Shown: in pieces, positions 22,299-35,800 of the stretch
How the letters are laid out: each line of letters begins with the position of its first letter
Numbering within the stretch: the stretch's first letter is position 1
DNA from: Lutraria lutraria
Taxonomy: Eukaryota; Mollusca; Bivalvia; Venerida; Mactridae
Direction: 5' to 3'
Length of the DNA: 64,000 nucleotides
Assembly (NCBI GenBank): GCA_964023205.1
Contig: OZ026835.1
Location: forward strand, 2,001,053-2,065,052
Notes under the pieces: model-generated
The model's database searches: none
Seen by the model: the letters and a program-made list of their open reading frames with translations, nothing else
What the model was told of the DNA's origin: nothing
Made by a program: the position numbers and the translations under genes

Positions 22299-25200
22299 CG
22301 TTACCGCCATTTTGGGGCGTTACCATAATTGAAATTTTAAAGTTAACACAATACCGCAAAGAGATCAAAATAATTTGTGTTAAAGGATTTGTCATTATGA
22401 TTATAAGCACAGAGAATGTAAACAAGAGTGTAGAAATGTTAAACTCATCATCAAATGTGGTATAATTTACGTTACCAATATTATATCACTGAAATAAGGT
22501 CACATATACTCTAAAATATTCAATTATCATCATATACTTAATTACTGTTTCTGGATCGAGCAGAACACTATCTAATGAGTAAATGGTACTCAATTGTATT
22601 GTATGTTGACAAGGTGAAAAAAGGTCACAATAATGCAGAAAATATGTGTATATTATTAACCGCATGCGTTACCAAAATATAACTATGAACATAAGTGCAT
22701 GTATAACTAAACCTTGATATTTTTTGCATCAGACATCATAAAATCTGAAGTGGTATTTAGGCTTAAATTTAAAAAAAACATTTCATTATAAAATTTTCAT
22801 ATCAATCAATCAAATCAAAGCAATCAATTGTCAATAAATAAATAATTTCATTAATCAAATAAATATTTAATTTAGTCTATCAATTTCATAGTCATTTATA
22901 GATATGTTTCTTTTTTCAATGATTATGCAATTGTAACCTGTGACCTAGCAGTGGCCATAAAATCGTACTCATTTGTTTGGCAGTTTCCGGAACAAATTCA
23001 CTAATGTCTTAGTGAGAACGGGTGTATTTCACACACGTATGCTCCATCTTCGATACATCTAGGTAAAGTAATGAACGACAGTGGTCTCGCGGAACTTATG
23101 ATAAATTCCGGAATTGTGCCAGTGGTTCTCTTGACAAAGTGACGTCTGGGAAACACTAAAACCATGGGAGCACAAGCCCTTATCGAAGGGTCAATTACCC
23201 CGGCCAAGATTTGAAGAAACACAACCTTTCACACAGAGTATTTCAGCATAATATAATAACTCAGATACGAGCAGAACGTAACGCATTTGGCCTGCTTATG
23301 CTCCTGTCAGTTCAACATGACATAGACCTGAAGCTTACCTGGTCATTTCTTCTAGGTCGAGTGCCTTATATTGAATCACCAATAGAACCAACAACTAGCC
23401 ATTCTACAGAAGGCGCATCCTATGTTGTTAATGGTAACGCCTAATTGGGTAACTGCAGAGTCTTATAGCAGTTCCGGACACATTCGAGCAAGTGGCTGAG
23501 GCGATTTCTTATCGGTTGCCTAAAACGTCTCGTGTAGACTTTATATCAGACACTTACAACAAACAGTCTATTAGATCAGATGAGTGCCGATGACGTTTGG
23601 CAGCTCCGACGTTCTTGCTCTCAGGTAAAAAAAAGCAATAACTCCATGAAATCGGATGGGCTTCATATCTAATGACGACAATCAATAAAGCTAATCTTTG
23701 AGCTGTCTTATAGACATGGCGTCACAGTCACACTAACTGAGATTCAAAGCACTGAGATTACAGTCTGGAGCAAAGTTTAAATGTGTTAGACAAAACCATC
23801 GTTAAACCATTTATAGGCCTGTGTTATCATCATTTTGAATTAAAATTTGAATGTCAAGTATGTATAGTCTGTACAGATGTACATCATTTGACCAATTAAC
23901 CACAATTACCAAGGAAAAGCTATCATGTGTCAATACGCAATCTCACTAATCTCAGAGACAATATAGTGTTCCAGCGCTACTTTACTGAATAAAACTATTT
24001 TCAATATGCAGTGAATTTCGTTACCTCAACAGTTAATGATGAAACGGAGGAATCAAACAGAATCCTGCATATATCTATCTCCAACTTTTATCAAAACTGC
24101 AAAGTCTGCAATGTATACTTATACTATTTTTCAAGCGGATGTATATGCGTCACGTATTTATAATTAGAAAAAGTAATGTATAGCTATAGGAGCTTTAATT
24201 GCTCCTATAAATGAAGATTACATGACAATATTAGCCAATTTACCACGCATGTTTGTTCGGATGAACTTTACAGTGCCATTGAGACATTTATATGTGTGTT
24301 GTTTGGTCATCAAAATACGACATCAATAAACTGAGGTATGACAAGTATCAAAGCCATGGTTGTGTTCTGAACGCTTTAAGTGGTATGGACATGAGCTTAC
24401 TTACTCCCTGCAGATCCCGTCTCGTATGTTCAATGTGTTACGGATAGGTATAAGGTGTATATTTGGACCCATGCAAAGAGGGCAATCTTGATCTTCTAAA
24501 AGTGGATGAATTTGGAAATTCAGTCCTGACAACATGCTGGAATACAACTGGTACGAGGATAATATTGTGCCAAAGGCTAGCGACGCAGAAGACACTAATG
24601 ATAAAAACTACATTGAGCTCATTAGTATGCTCGATGCTGTCTATGAAACAGAAAAGTGATGAGGATTTCTGAAATTCGTGAACGTTTGCCACCAGAACAA
24701 CAAAAATACCTTGATGACAATATTTACAGCTAATGAAATCTGACATAACATACAATATTGCACTTAGTATATATATATATATAAATAATCATGTAACAAA
24801 TGGTAACGTAAATGACACACACGTGTTTATGTGTGTTAATGGCACAATGTTTATTGCACTGTCGCTATCATTGTAAATTTGATTGTTTCATAGATACATA
24901 TTCTTAGAATACATTCGATGATGATTTTATAACAGTTTCATGGAAATGTTGTTACTCGTTTATTTCAAACGTAACACAAATAAAACCATGTAACGTAAAA
25001 CACAATCAGTGATGAATTAAAAAAGTTGGAATGTTAATGTACATGTACGTATTGCCAGTAATCAAGTTTAAACAATTTGTATATCAAATCAATGTTTTAT
25101 GCATTGTAAAGCGTGTTAAGTACTTATCGTGATAAAGGTAACGTTATGTAACGTAAACTGCTATTATCCCAGTCAAACTTTACAACATTTGTAACTAAAA

Positions 25201-25502
25201 ATGTTTCCCAGTTATGGGTATTAATGAATGCATCATGATTACCTATCACGGTATACCTATTTGATCATACCATGTGATCACAGTAATATAAATGATTTTC
25301 ATGTAACACGTATACTTTTATATGTAACGTATTTTACGTAAAATGAAGACATAAACGAGCATTCAATGAAAGAAAACATGAATATGTGGTAGTATTTGCC
25401 TAATATGAATAAAAACATTGTTTGCGACTGCTTTTGTGTTAATTTAACATATACAACTGTCATTTCCTTGTCATTTTAGGGTAACGCAGGGTAACGTAAA
25501 TT
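22299..25502. mobile_element. Candidate 3.2-kb DNA transposon with inverted GTTAC/GTAAC motifs
   Basis: The left part has CGTTACC at 22299, 22319, 22470 and 22667 (one as TTACGTTACC). From 23433 on, the motif appears only reversed: GGTAACGC 23433, GGTAACGTAA 24802, TGTAACGTAAA 24989, a double copy 25138-25159, 25322, and GTAACGCAGG GTAACGTAAA at 25481-25500. Subterminal motifs that face each other in this way are typical of transposase binding sites. The core has coding-like but broken pieces. One (about 23035-23210) reads YAPSSIHLGKVMNDSGLAEL and INSGIVPVVLLTK. Another (about 24535-24660) reads NWYEDNIVPKASDAEDTNDK. I do not recognise the family, and the outer ends are approximate. Confidence 0.4.
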
Positions 25503-26044
25503 ACAGAGCATATATAGTGCAATAAAGTGAAAAACATGCATTTGATCAGGGTCTTTCAATTGAATGGTCTGGACTCGTGCTCTTCAGGCGCTTATCTCTG
25601 TATAAACATCAAGTTGTGATGTCGATACATATCGGAGAGTTTTTTTCACGTGTGTATAGAGAACACACAAATTTTCTATTTCCATTTAGTCAAAAACAAG
25701 AAATCGAAAATTTAAAATAAAATCATGAATTAACGGAGTATTCATCTTTCTAAAATGTGTTGCAAGCATTTCAGCGATAGATGATTATTAAAGACGGAAT
25801 CACTTACTAAAAATAGTAAAATTGGTCAAACTCAAAATGGCGACTTCGTCAAAAAGGGTCAAATTCATGTATCATTATTTCTTAGCACCGGAATCAATAT
25901 GAAAAAGTAACTGCATGATTTACTTCAACAACCTTTAAAAGACATGAAATCAATCCCGACATCATCACTCTATAACTTAAAAAGGTTATATTTACTTACG
26001 AAAAATACACGCTTTGCGACAACAATCTAGATCTGGGCTTAAAA
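25503..26044. other. Intergenic, nothing recognised
   Basis: AT-rich spacer. No open frame or repeat unit recognised. Confidence 0.3.
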
Positions 26045-27218
26045 CGATTTTAATTATCTTGGCACGATTTTTAATTATACTGGCAATTTTGCTTTAAATC
26101 GAGAACACTTAACTGGTAAAGCTTTAAAAGCCTTAAATTTTTTGTTGTTCAATTGTAAAAAATTCGAATTAAGTCCGAAAATTTTATGTCAATTATTTGA
26201 TTCTTTTGTAGGCTCTATACTTGGATATGCATCAGAAATATGGGGATATACTAAATCCAAAGAAATTGAACGGGTACATTTAAAATTTTGTCGTCGTCTT
26301 TTAAATGTTAAAAATAATACATGTATAGTAGGAATATATGGTGAACTTGGGCGTTATCCACTGTACCTTTCACAGTATGTTCGTATTATCAAGTATTGGT
26401 CTAAGATTAAACATTCTGACAATATTATTATTAAAACAATGTATTTGCAAAGTTTAGATGATTGCCAAAATGGTTATAAAAATTGGGTCTACAATGTTAA
26501 AACCTTACTTGATAACTATGGATTTTCGTATGTCTTTGATCTAAATTTTTCTGTGGATACTAAACAGTTCCCTTTGATTTTTAAAATTACTAATATTGAT
26601 AAAAGCTCAGTTTTAAGTAATTACAAGCATTTTAAAACATTTTGTTATGAAATCTATCTTGAATTCTTCCGAAAGACCTTAGATTTTATTTTTGTAGATT
26701 AAGACTATCTGTGCATCCTTTAATGATACAAACAGGCCGAACTTCAAATAATTTCATACCTCGTGAAAGAAGAATTTGTATTTTTTGTGATAAGTCAGAT
26801 CTAGAAGATGAGTTTCATTTTATTTGCATTTGTCCAAAATATTTATCATTACGTAAAAATACATAAAGAGATATTTCTATGTAAGACCTTCCATGTACAA
26901 ATTTTTTAAACGTTTAACATCTAATAATAAAAATGTTTTATTTAACTTAGCGAAATATGTAAAAGAAGCCCTGTTGTTAAGATCTTCATACATGACTAGT
27001 TAACTTCTCTTTGATGTGTTGATTATATATTATGTCTGCATACTTTGCTTATATATAAATGGTAATTTGTATATTTAGTTTCCTAATCCTCTGTTTTGTT
27101 TCCAACTTATTTATGTTTACTCCCATGTCGCATGTAAATTATGTATATATTTATATTATGTAAATGATGATGAGCCTTGGCTCAAGTCAAGTAATAAAAT
27201 ATCTGTTCTGTTCTGTTC
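26045..27218 (+). pseudogene. Broken LINE, C-terminal part of ORF2
   Basis: Plus strand. Starts DFNYLGTIFNYTGNFALN and continues GKALKALNFLLFNCKKFELS, LCQLFDSFVGSILGYASEIW, IERVHLKFCRRLLNVKNNT and YGELGRYPLYLSQYVRIIKY, the region after the RT palm in CR1-like mollusc LINEs. The frame breaks near 26695 and resumes as RLSVHPLMIQTGR, RERRICIFCDKSDLEDEFHF and CPKYLSLRK, a Cys/His cluster. After a second shift it reads YIKRYFYVRPSMYKFFKRLT and ends in KEALLLRSSYMTS, stop near 27002. The 3' end has a poly-adenylation-like AATAAAAT and a TTCTGTTCTGTTC tail at 27206-27218. The RT core is absent. Confidence 0.85.
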
Positions 27219-28736
27219 CTATTGAGACTGGTGGATAAACAGATGTTTATCCGACATTTTAATTCAGTGTTTATGTATTATAGAAAGTGAATTAATTTTG
27301 CTGAAATGATTATTAATTAAGAGTCCATAAAGTAAGACATACATTATACAAATGTACAACCTTAAGATCGAATAATAAACATATCAACAGTCTATAATTT
27401 TAAACACATTTTTTACATGAATGCTCGACGCATTTTATATTTGTTTTAAATTGAATAAAGAAGAAATAAAGTAGTTACCATATTATTTCTAATTCGAATG
27501 TGTTGATGTTGAAAACAGAAATACTCAGAAAGTTATGATGGCACGTTCAACCTTTTTTGAAAGGTATACATGTATGTGCTTAATTTTGACTATTTCAATT
27601 TTTTTATTTGAAGTGAAAAAGATGAATGATATCCCTATGTTATCGGTTACATGGATGGAGTATAAATATAAAATAAGTTCAAATCCATGCAAATGTTAAT
27701 GAAAAGATCATCCGTAAGCAATTAGGAATATAATTATCAGGAATCAATCAAATAAATGAAGTGACCAGAAATTGAAATAATACAATCATATAGTAAGAAT
27801 TATGATAAATGTAAACCAAGTCATTGACACGACATGATATATAAATATAGATAGTTTATTTCAAATTTCATTAAGCCATAGGCCCATGTGAACATACATA
27901 TAACACAAAACAATTTTCATATGACAGTAATGAGTGGCAAACATAGGCTTTAGTAATCATGTTGTTATAAGAATGGTTTAGATAATGATTTATGTATCAT
28001 AAATGTGAGAAGAAATCAATAGAGACAACAGGCGATATGAGGGCAGGACAGAATCTGGCGGTGAAGGTGTATAGTATGTGTATAGTATAAACAATAAGAT
28101 AGCTCGCGCAGTTTACCTTTTAATATAGATACAAACAGCCAGTGGCAAAACAATCATAAGTCATGATATAATGAGCTAGTATGGAAAAGCACAAAAACAG
28201 TTGTAGTATATCACTCCGCAATAACAGAATCTGAGAACTGATCATGAGCCGCCATCTTGTTAATATTATGTTCTATATTGCTCTTGTTGTCATGTATACA
28301 TAAGAACATGAACTGAGTAAATAAAAGTTTGAAGATTTAGACCTTCTTGATAGTTGGACGTCATGAATACTTGCCACCTGGACCCGACACCTTTTATGTG
28401 AGTGCTGTCATTTTGAGATCACGTACGAAGTTGATAATTAAAGTTCAATAATTTCGTTGTACATAACACAGAATTGCTGATACTATAGCAACTTACAGGT
28501 AAACAGAACAAACACACAAACTAACCAAACATGCAGTATGCTGCTCTATTTCATCATATAGCAACTTTGACTACATTTACATTTTCCCATTCCATATGAG
28601 AATAAGGGATTTAATATGGGCAAAAATCATTTTCAAAAGTGTTCAGGGAGTTTCAAGGTGATGGAGCAACATACATAAACGAGCTTTTACCGTAAGTGGT
28701 TGTTTTGACATGTGGTATCGGTAAAATATTTGCACA
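27219..28736. other. Intergenic, nothing firm
   Basis: AT-rich. A possible LINE tail (TTTATTTCA then AAGCCATAGGCCCAT) lies at 27848-27895. No gene or RNA signal otherwise. Confidence 0.3.
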
Positions 28737-28870
28737 GTAAAACCTCGATTATCCGAACTCGGATTATCCGAAAACCTGGTCTCATTCGGTCCCGAATTTC
28801 CCTCTATATAATTCAATGTAAATAAACCTCGATTATCCGAATTGTCTAATCCGAATACCATGGCTGTATA
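28737..28870. mobile_element. Pogo/Tigger-like TIR remnant
   Basis: CAGTAAAACCTCGATTATCC at the left, the same CCTCGATTATCCGAA repeated near 28830, and several GATTATCCGAA copies in between. This sequence is characteristic of Tigger/pogo ends. No coding part. Confidence 0.5.
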
Positions 28871-31000
28871 TCTTAAATTAATTATTAGAACCTCGTTTAA
28901 CAATAATTTAAGATTAAGGGAGATGATGTAATATGGTTTTAATGTAGAAAGCCGTAATATCATATGTTTAAAACACAGTAACATATATTTTTTAAACAAA
29001 AACACTCCCAAAATACATTTCTACACATCTGTCTGTCTTTCTGGCATAACAGAGTCAAAATTTTCATACAATATATTTATTGATCCAATTCCTGGGATCA
29101 AAATCACGCACAGTGGTGCTCTTGTGTTTGGCAGATCAATGTTGAGATCATTTACAACTTCAACAACTGTAATCTTTACCTTCTCGTGTTTTGGAGTTGA
29201 TAACTACAGTACACATAACATTATGACAGTTACTGCGTGATACCAGCTGGATAGTTGTGTGTGTTCATACAGAGAGCTCTGGAATTTGTGAGTATGACTT
29301 AAAGACAGTGTACAGTTTTTTCATAAAACATGTTGGTTCTCTAACTGGAACATTGCAAATAAAAAAGTTCGGCGAATTCAACTAAAAGAAGACCTTAAAG
29401 ACATGGCTATAGGTATACTTATTATCAAAGTCCCCATAACCATAATCACGAAAACATTTGTTAAATTATGGTCTGCCATTTGTGCTAAATTTCCATACAC
29501 ACATGACATTGCCCACTTATGATTGTTCAGTTTAACCTCGAATACAGTGTTTCCTAAGTTTTTGGATTCCAGATACTGTTAGCAGTGTGTAAGGGTTTCC
29601 AATCTTATGAAGGCGGCTACTCCTCCTCCTCAACTGTTTCTGTGGTATCTCTCGGACTTATAACCTGGGACATGTCATAAATCATATCTGAATGATTGAT
29701 CAAATTTTGTTTTTTGAAATAAACCAATTTAAATTATTTTATAGATCTACTAGGATCTCAGAATTTTCAGTGAGTGTATGCCTTATGTTGTTTGTGTTAA
29801 GATGAGCTGTAATACATGTTGCAAATTAATTGGAACCCCCAAGAGTTCTTTGAGCTCAGCAAAAGCAGAAAGAATGTCTTTGTCATCGTCGAAATTTGCA
29901 TCACAAAATGATATGTTCTGTTATAATTTTGAAGATTTTGGCTCAAAGAACAAGTCGCTGAATTGAACTGGGACTTAATTACCGTCCTTGCAAAAACAGG
30001 GGTTATCATGCAGATGCTCCCAGTGTGGCATATGGACATGGGAGACTTTCCCGCCATTTAATATGGCTCCAGCCGTCGCACGAATCACGAATCAAGATAT
30101 ATGTGATTCGAAGCGACAGCTAGTCCTTCCCGAGGTGTCTCATGGGTTTTCATGATTCGGGCCCGGGGTTCAGCAGACATCGCCAGACAGACTCAGGATT
30201 ATGGATTTACTTAGAACGCTGAAGTTCATTACAGTATTTAAATGCCGTCTTGTGCGTCTCACCAGCTACATAGATAACAAGTCATGTTTTCTATGTCTCT
30301 AGTCGGCTCACATAATAGTAAATAATATTTAAGTCCAAAGTTGTATGGTGTTTGGTTTGAGATCGCTCTTCTGTCTAATTATAACGGACTAGATTTCCAT
30401 CCTAGAATCGAATTCGGTGAGCTGTATCAGGGTCTTTTAAATGAATTCCATTTGAATGACTCTGACTGTATGTAGCTTAAATTACGTGTTATACTGAGCT
30501 GTATGTCGATCGTCACTCGTGTAGCGATGTTTACGCCGTGACCCATCTGCATCACCTACACCAATCATTTGAGTTAATGAATATGTCGTTTTTTACGCCA
30601 AAGTAGCCAAAGCTGGTTGTCAAAATTGTGAGTATCCACATATTCCTAGTTAAAAATGAACAGATACAATATAAATACAAATGTATAGTAAAACAGTTGC
30701 TTATTATCCAGCAAGGATATCAGGGCCTATATATAGATAGCTGCATGCCTCCTGTAAAACAATTTTTTTTTAAAAGATTTTTCCCGAACTTCCTGCGTGT
30801 TACCTTTGTACATGTAAAATATCAAACATGTACAAATACGAATGAAATACGACGTGCTACCAATGTGGGAACAGACACGGAATTAAAAACCCATAGGTAC
30901 GGACTAAATTGGAATTTAGATATAACGATTTCATATCACGTGATTATCATGTGACCATTACGATTACAAATGGACGACAGTAACGGGAAGTACTGAAAAC
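28871..31000 (+). other. Intergenic and upstream of the CI-MPR gene
   Basis: No gene recognised. Open stretches at 29778-29966 and 29797-30057 are overlapping and have no domain. The promoter of the receptor gene should lie near the right end; no TATA box or other core element was convincing within 300 bases of 31001. Confidence 0.3.
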
Positions 31001-32846
31001 ATGGGGAATTATGCAAGAAAATACCTTTGTTTTATCATCGATTTTCTTTTAATTCTTTTTTTAGTGAAAGAAGGAAGTAGCTTTGAGTGTAAGCATGAAG
31101 GATTTGATCTCCAACGACTGTCTGGGTAATTATTCTGTTGTCATGTTCGGTAAATTATTATGAACATGAAATCGTGATGTTGAGTCATTTTTGTTTACCC
31201 TGTTTCTGTCATGTCTTAATATCGTCGAGTATATGCATTATGTATTTAAGTGTTTGTGGTTTGATTTTTCATCCCATCAATAAAATTCTTGCACATTAAG
31301 CACCGTAAATCAATATATATTCATTTAAAACCTGGCACACTTCTGACTTCCCGAATAGGAAATTCTTCTCTACTTTTGGAGGAAAGTCGACCTTGTTGTT
31401 AAAGTAATTTTCTCGGCAGGGTATGACCCCTATTGATTTTGACATCAGTATGTCAAAGGTCAAGGTCACTAGGCGGCATCCATGTTTCACAAACACTTCT
31501 TGTTTATAATGTTAACTGACACTCTCACATTCGATTGATCACAAAGCTCGACAATATTTGATAGAAAGACCCTTCCCTACCGTACTACATTCAATTCACT
31601 GAATTAGTTGTATATTATTTGAAGAGGCATGTCCTGGAAGCGCTGTGTCTTGGTTTTCAGTAAACTAGTGGGATATTTCTAAAATATTTTACAGGGCATT
31701 CATTATTTGATTTACTTTAGGCATTGAAATGATACCAATTTGATTGCTATTCAAGACGATTCAGTTCCAGGACAAGCCCCTTTAAGTCAAATGTATGTTT
31801 AAATTTCTGTTCATTTTAATTCCTTTTCAGTAAAATCTATTACATTTGATATATTACAGGACCTGGATTTCCAGGACAGATGATAGTGTGGAGAGAAACT
31901 TTACATACAAGATAAGTCTATGTAATGCATTGACACCAAATGGGGCGAATGATCACCAATGCCCAACCACATCATCAGTGTGTGTGATCTATGATAATGG
32001 TACTGCTTTGTCTGCAGGGAACTTTAATGCGAGTGCTGATCAGTTATCTGGTGGTAACAATGAAGATTTAGCAGAAATGTGGGTACTCATGGCTGGTGAC
32101 CCATGTCCTGAAAACAAGAACCATAACCTTACAACTTCCATCAATATCAAGTGTGGACCAACTCTGGTTAGTTTCATAGATTTAGTTAAACTTTTAGTAA
32201 GCCCCTTTGATGAATCGAGCGCAACAGGCCGAAGTCGTCTGAATTTTATGCAGTACCCTGTGACGTCATCGGAAATGTTTTGATTCTGCTTTCGTTTTGA
32301 CGGTGTATTTTTCAATTTCGTGTTCGTTTGAACTTTTTTAATGCTTTTTGACAGTGTTACGGAACTTGTGCGCTGGAACTAGATAAAAGTGCTCGCCCGG
32401 CTGTGTGAGCGTTGTCAAAGCGGGCGAGTGGATTTTTTTAGGCCTACTTTGCTCTACCTTGCAGTACCTCTGTCTAGTTGCACTTGTGAGGAGATGGTAT
32501 CTAGTACATTACTCGGCCAATACTGCAGTCTTGTCAGATTTCATTTATGTCATAATCAATGTTAGGAATATAGAGGTTATTGCCTTGGGATGAGGTCTTT
32601 GACTCTTGGAAAAAATACAAAATTTTGTTGAACGAATATAAATGATACAACAGTATCCACCCTCTTATCTTTGTTAAACACAGTGCGCAATGCACAACCC
32701 TGACAATGACCATAAAATTATGTGATTTTTTAAAACTTCAGAAATTATAATACAATGTAATCATATTTTCATTATAGGGGTCACCTGTGTTTCTAAGCTA
32801 TGATGGATGTGTACATTATTTTGAATGGGAAACAAATGTGTATTGT
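31001..32846 (+). CDS. IGF2R: CI-MPR exons 1-3: signal peptide and repeat 1
   Basis: Exons 31001-31125, 31860-32166 and the first part of 32778-33006. ATG at 31001 starts a hydrophobic leader, then FECKHEGFDLQRLSG, the first Cys and DL motif. Repeat landmarks: YKISLCNAL, TSSVCVIYD, AGDPCPENK, SINIKC and GCVHYFEWETNVYC. The residue after SSVC is Val and there is no Arg eight before SINIKC, so sugar-phosphate binding is not expected. Confidence 0.85.
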
Positions 32847-35800
32847 AAGGGCACCCCTGACATAAGTGAAGTAAAATGTTACCTCTATGATGAAAAGTGG
32901 AACAGGTATGATTTATCTCCCTTGGCAAAAACAAAAGGAGCCTACTTAGTGTCATCTGAAGGAATCACTGATGTTTACATCAATGTCTGTCGAGATATAA
33001 ACCCTAGTAAGTGAGTTTTTGTTTGCCATGATGCATGTTTTTATTGCAGTTAATCCTGTAAACTGGAACACACAAAGAATGAAAAAAGGTATGTAATTGG
33101 GAGTGTTTGTCTGGCTTTTTTGTTCTCAACAAAATGTGTTCAACACAAATTATAATATCTTTTGATGCAATAGATTTGTACAAGGTAGTTTAAGTTGCAT
33201 TGGGACTTGCATTGCAACCCTGACTGCATTCACCAATCATCTGGTTTATAACCGTTAATAATATTGACTCAAGGAATTAAGGTTAGAAGATAGTCATCAT
33301 GTGACCATATTACAATGCTATTAATCCCTTCTAAGGATTGGCCCTATTCAGGTCAAAATTAGGTTTTGTTTTTGGCCCCATTACTGAAGTAAAGAGAGTA
33401 TATTATTCCCTATTGAAATAAAAAGATTCCCACTATTATAGAAAAATTAGAACTTCAGTGATTGGGGTATAACATTATACCTAAATGTATGTCACCCCTA
33501 TATATACCTGAATAAAACAAAGTGTCTTATGACAATTTTCATGTTTCTGACAGTGTTAACTACGTCCTATAAAGAATTCAATATTCTACCTAAAAAGTTC
33601 ACCCTATCAAAGGAACCCAATTTCTGTTCCCAAAACCTTAAAAGGGGCTGATTTTAATTCTTGATTAATTCTTTCAGATCCTCAAACAACGGGATGTCCT
33701 CCTGGATCTGGTGCTTGTAGGAAAACTGGCCTGACTTATGAAAGTTTGGGGAAGATAGATCAAGGTCTGAAGCGAGGAGTAGATGGACGTATATCCATAA
33801 AGTATGTCACCAATTCTTCAGACACCAAACCACCAGGCTGTACCACACCTCCTTCAACTACTATTGTGTTCATTTGTCCAAAACGAGGACAGGTAATAAT
33901 TATTTGAAATGAGCAATGTTGCAATTCTGTTTCTTCAAACTAACATGTACCTGGTTATTAAACTGAATTTTGTTACCAGTCTCTTAATGTTGCCTTGCCA
34001 TTGGTTGATTTACAGAGACAACTGAACACATAAAGTCAAACCTGTTCTAGCACCCCTTTTCAGAAAAAGGCCTTTCTTTAAAAAACACCATTGATTATTC
34101 AGATGAAAATGACCTCCAAATAGGGTCACCTGGAAATAAAAGCCTTCTTTTTGTTTTTCTGAAGTGTGACCTTTGTTCACAGGTTTGACTGTATTGAATT
34201 AGGGCCAGAAAAAGTACCAGGATTACTGTTAATTGCCTTGTCATAATTATTGGTGCTGACTATTTCATATAATTCACAACTTCAATATGTTCATAATGAA
34301 ATCATTAATGGTGATAATTTTAGGTGGTTGCTTTATCAGGCTTGATTGTATACAATGAAACCTGTGTTAGCAGCCACCTTGTGAATAAAGGCCACCTTGT
34401 GAATAAAGGCCATTCTTTTATAAACCATCATTTAGAACAAAATGACCTCCAAATTAAGGCTTGCTGTGAACGAAGCCCACATCATGCTTTCCCAAGGGTG
34501 ACCTTTATCTACAGGTTTAACTGTATATTCTTATATATGTTTTAATTCAGAACAAAGACCCATTGATTATTGAAAGTTTTGATTGTCAATATGTGATAGA
34601 ATGGCAGACAGAGTTTGCTTGTCCTGAGGCAAAACTCTCCAACAATTCCTGCGTGCTCACCAAGGCTGATGCTGATATAGATATTGACCTTCGACCTTTG
34701 AAAAAACTTAAAGGTTGGATAATTTCCTTACATTCTTATTAATTGGTTATAATTGATTTATCATACACATAATCATCAAGCTGTTTCATAGTGCAGGTAT
34801 TATTAAATTGGATAATCACCAAACAACTCTAAGAAGTATTTTATATAAACATTTCATGTGTCCTTGGTTGACACTAGTCTTGTAGTGTATGGGGGAGACA
34901 ATGAGCTATTACTGGACCAGTGCACTTACAAAATTAGAAACATTACTGGTCTGGGTAAAATAGTGACTCAAAACATGTTTTAACATAAATGTTCACTATA
35001 AGTATAATCAAATGAGTTTTACTGGACATTCAGACCATTAAGACTGAGAGTTGTTTAGTTTAGAAGAACATATAGAAAGTCTTGACATGCATGTATGTGT
35101 ATTTGCATTTATGTTATAAGGAGGGCTAAAAAAAGAAAAATTGATTTCTTAAGTACCTCGTCCTGTTATTGTGTATGTACTCATGCATATATTATATTGT
35201 TTGATACTTCTTTGTTTGAGTGTGTGATTTATACCCTTTCTATTTTCCTGGAACAGCTGATGTGTAAATTTAACAGATTTTTGCCGTTACTTTTTGTAGG
35301 GAACTCATATCACCTAAATTATACAGAGTCTGACAACAGTGTTTATGATATCTTCTTGAATGTTTGTGAAGAGGTGGACATGCCGTGCCCTGATAATGAT
35401 CACATGAGTCATATACCTGTTTGTCTGACATATCGTAAAAACCCATTATTCGGGAAGGCTTTGGGATCTACTGACCATATGAAACTTACGTAAGTCTATG
35501 TTCCAACTTAAAGATATTCCCAGCCCTATGTACTGTCAAACGTGAGAACAAAGGTCATTCATGGGAAGACAAAATGAGGCCTTTATTGACAGGTTGCCTT
35601 TGTTCTGATTGGAGAATCTATGATGGTTTTTAAAATTATTGACTTATTCACTTGGTTATTTACTGAAACCAGTATATTTCTTGTCTACTACTTCATTTAT
35701 GTATACAAGTATTGCTTAGTTTTAATTCTATGTATTAGTGAAATTTGATATGACCAAAAGGCCAGTCATATCCTTGCTAAACTGTTCTCAATCTTTATAT

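Noticed and set aside
23001..23222. 73-codon minus-strand open frame
   Set aside because: The plus strand of the same stretch looks more protein-like (MNDSGLAEL, INSGIVPVVLL), so the minus frame is probably a shadow.
28643..29011. 122-codon minus-strand open frame
   Set aside because: Overlaps a pogo/Tigger-like terminal repeat remnant (28737-28870) and shows no domain or splice context.
32040..32315. 91-codon minus-strand open frame
   Set aside because: Opposite-strand shadow of CI-MPR exon 2, with no domain.
35095..35299. N-terminal extension of the open frame into CI-MPR exon 6
   Set aside because: The frame is open by chance through intron sequence; the acceptor TTTTTGTAG at 35291-35299 and phase agreement place the exon start at 35300.
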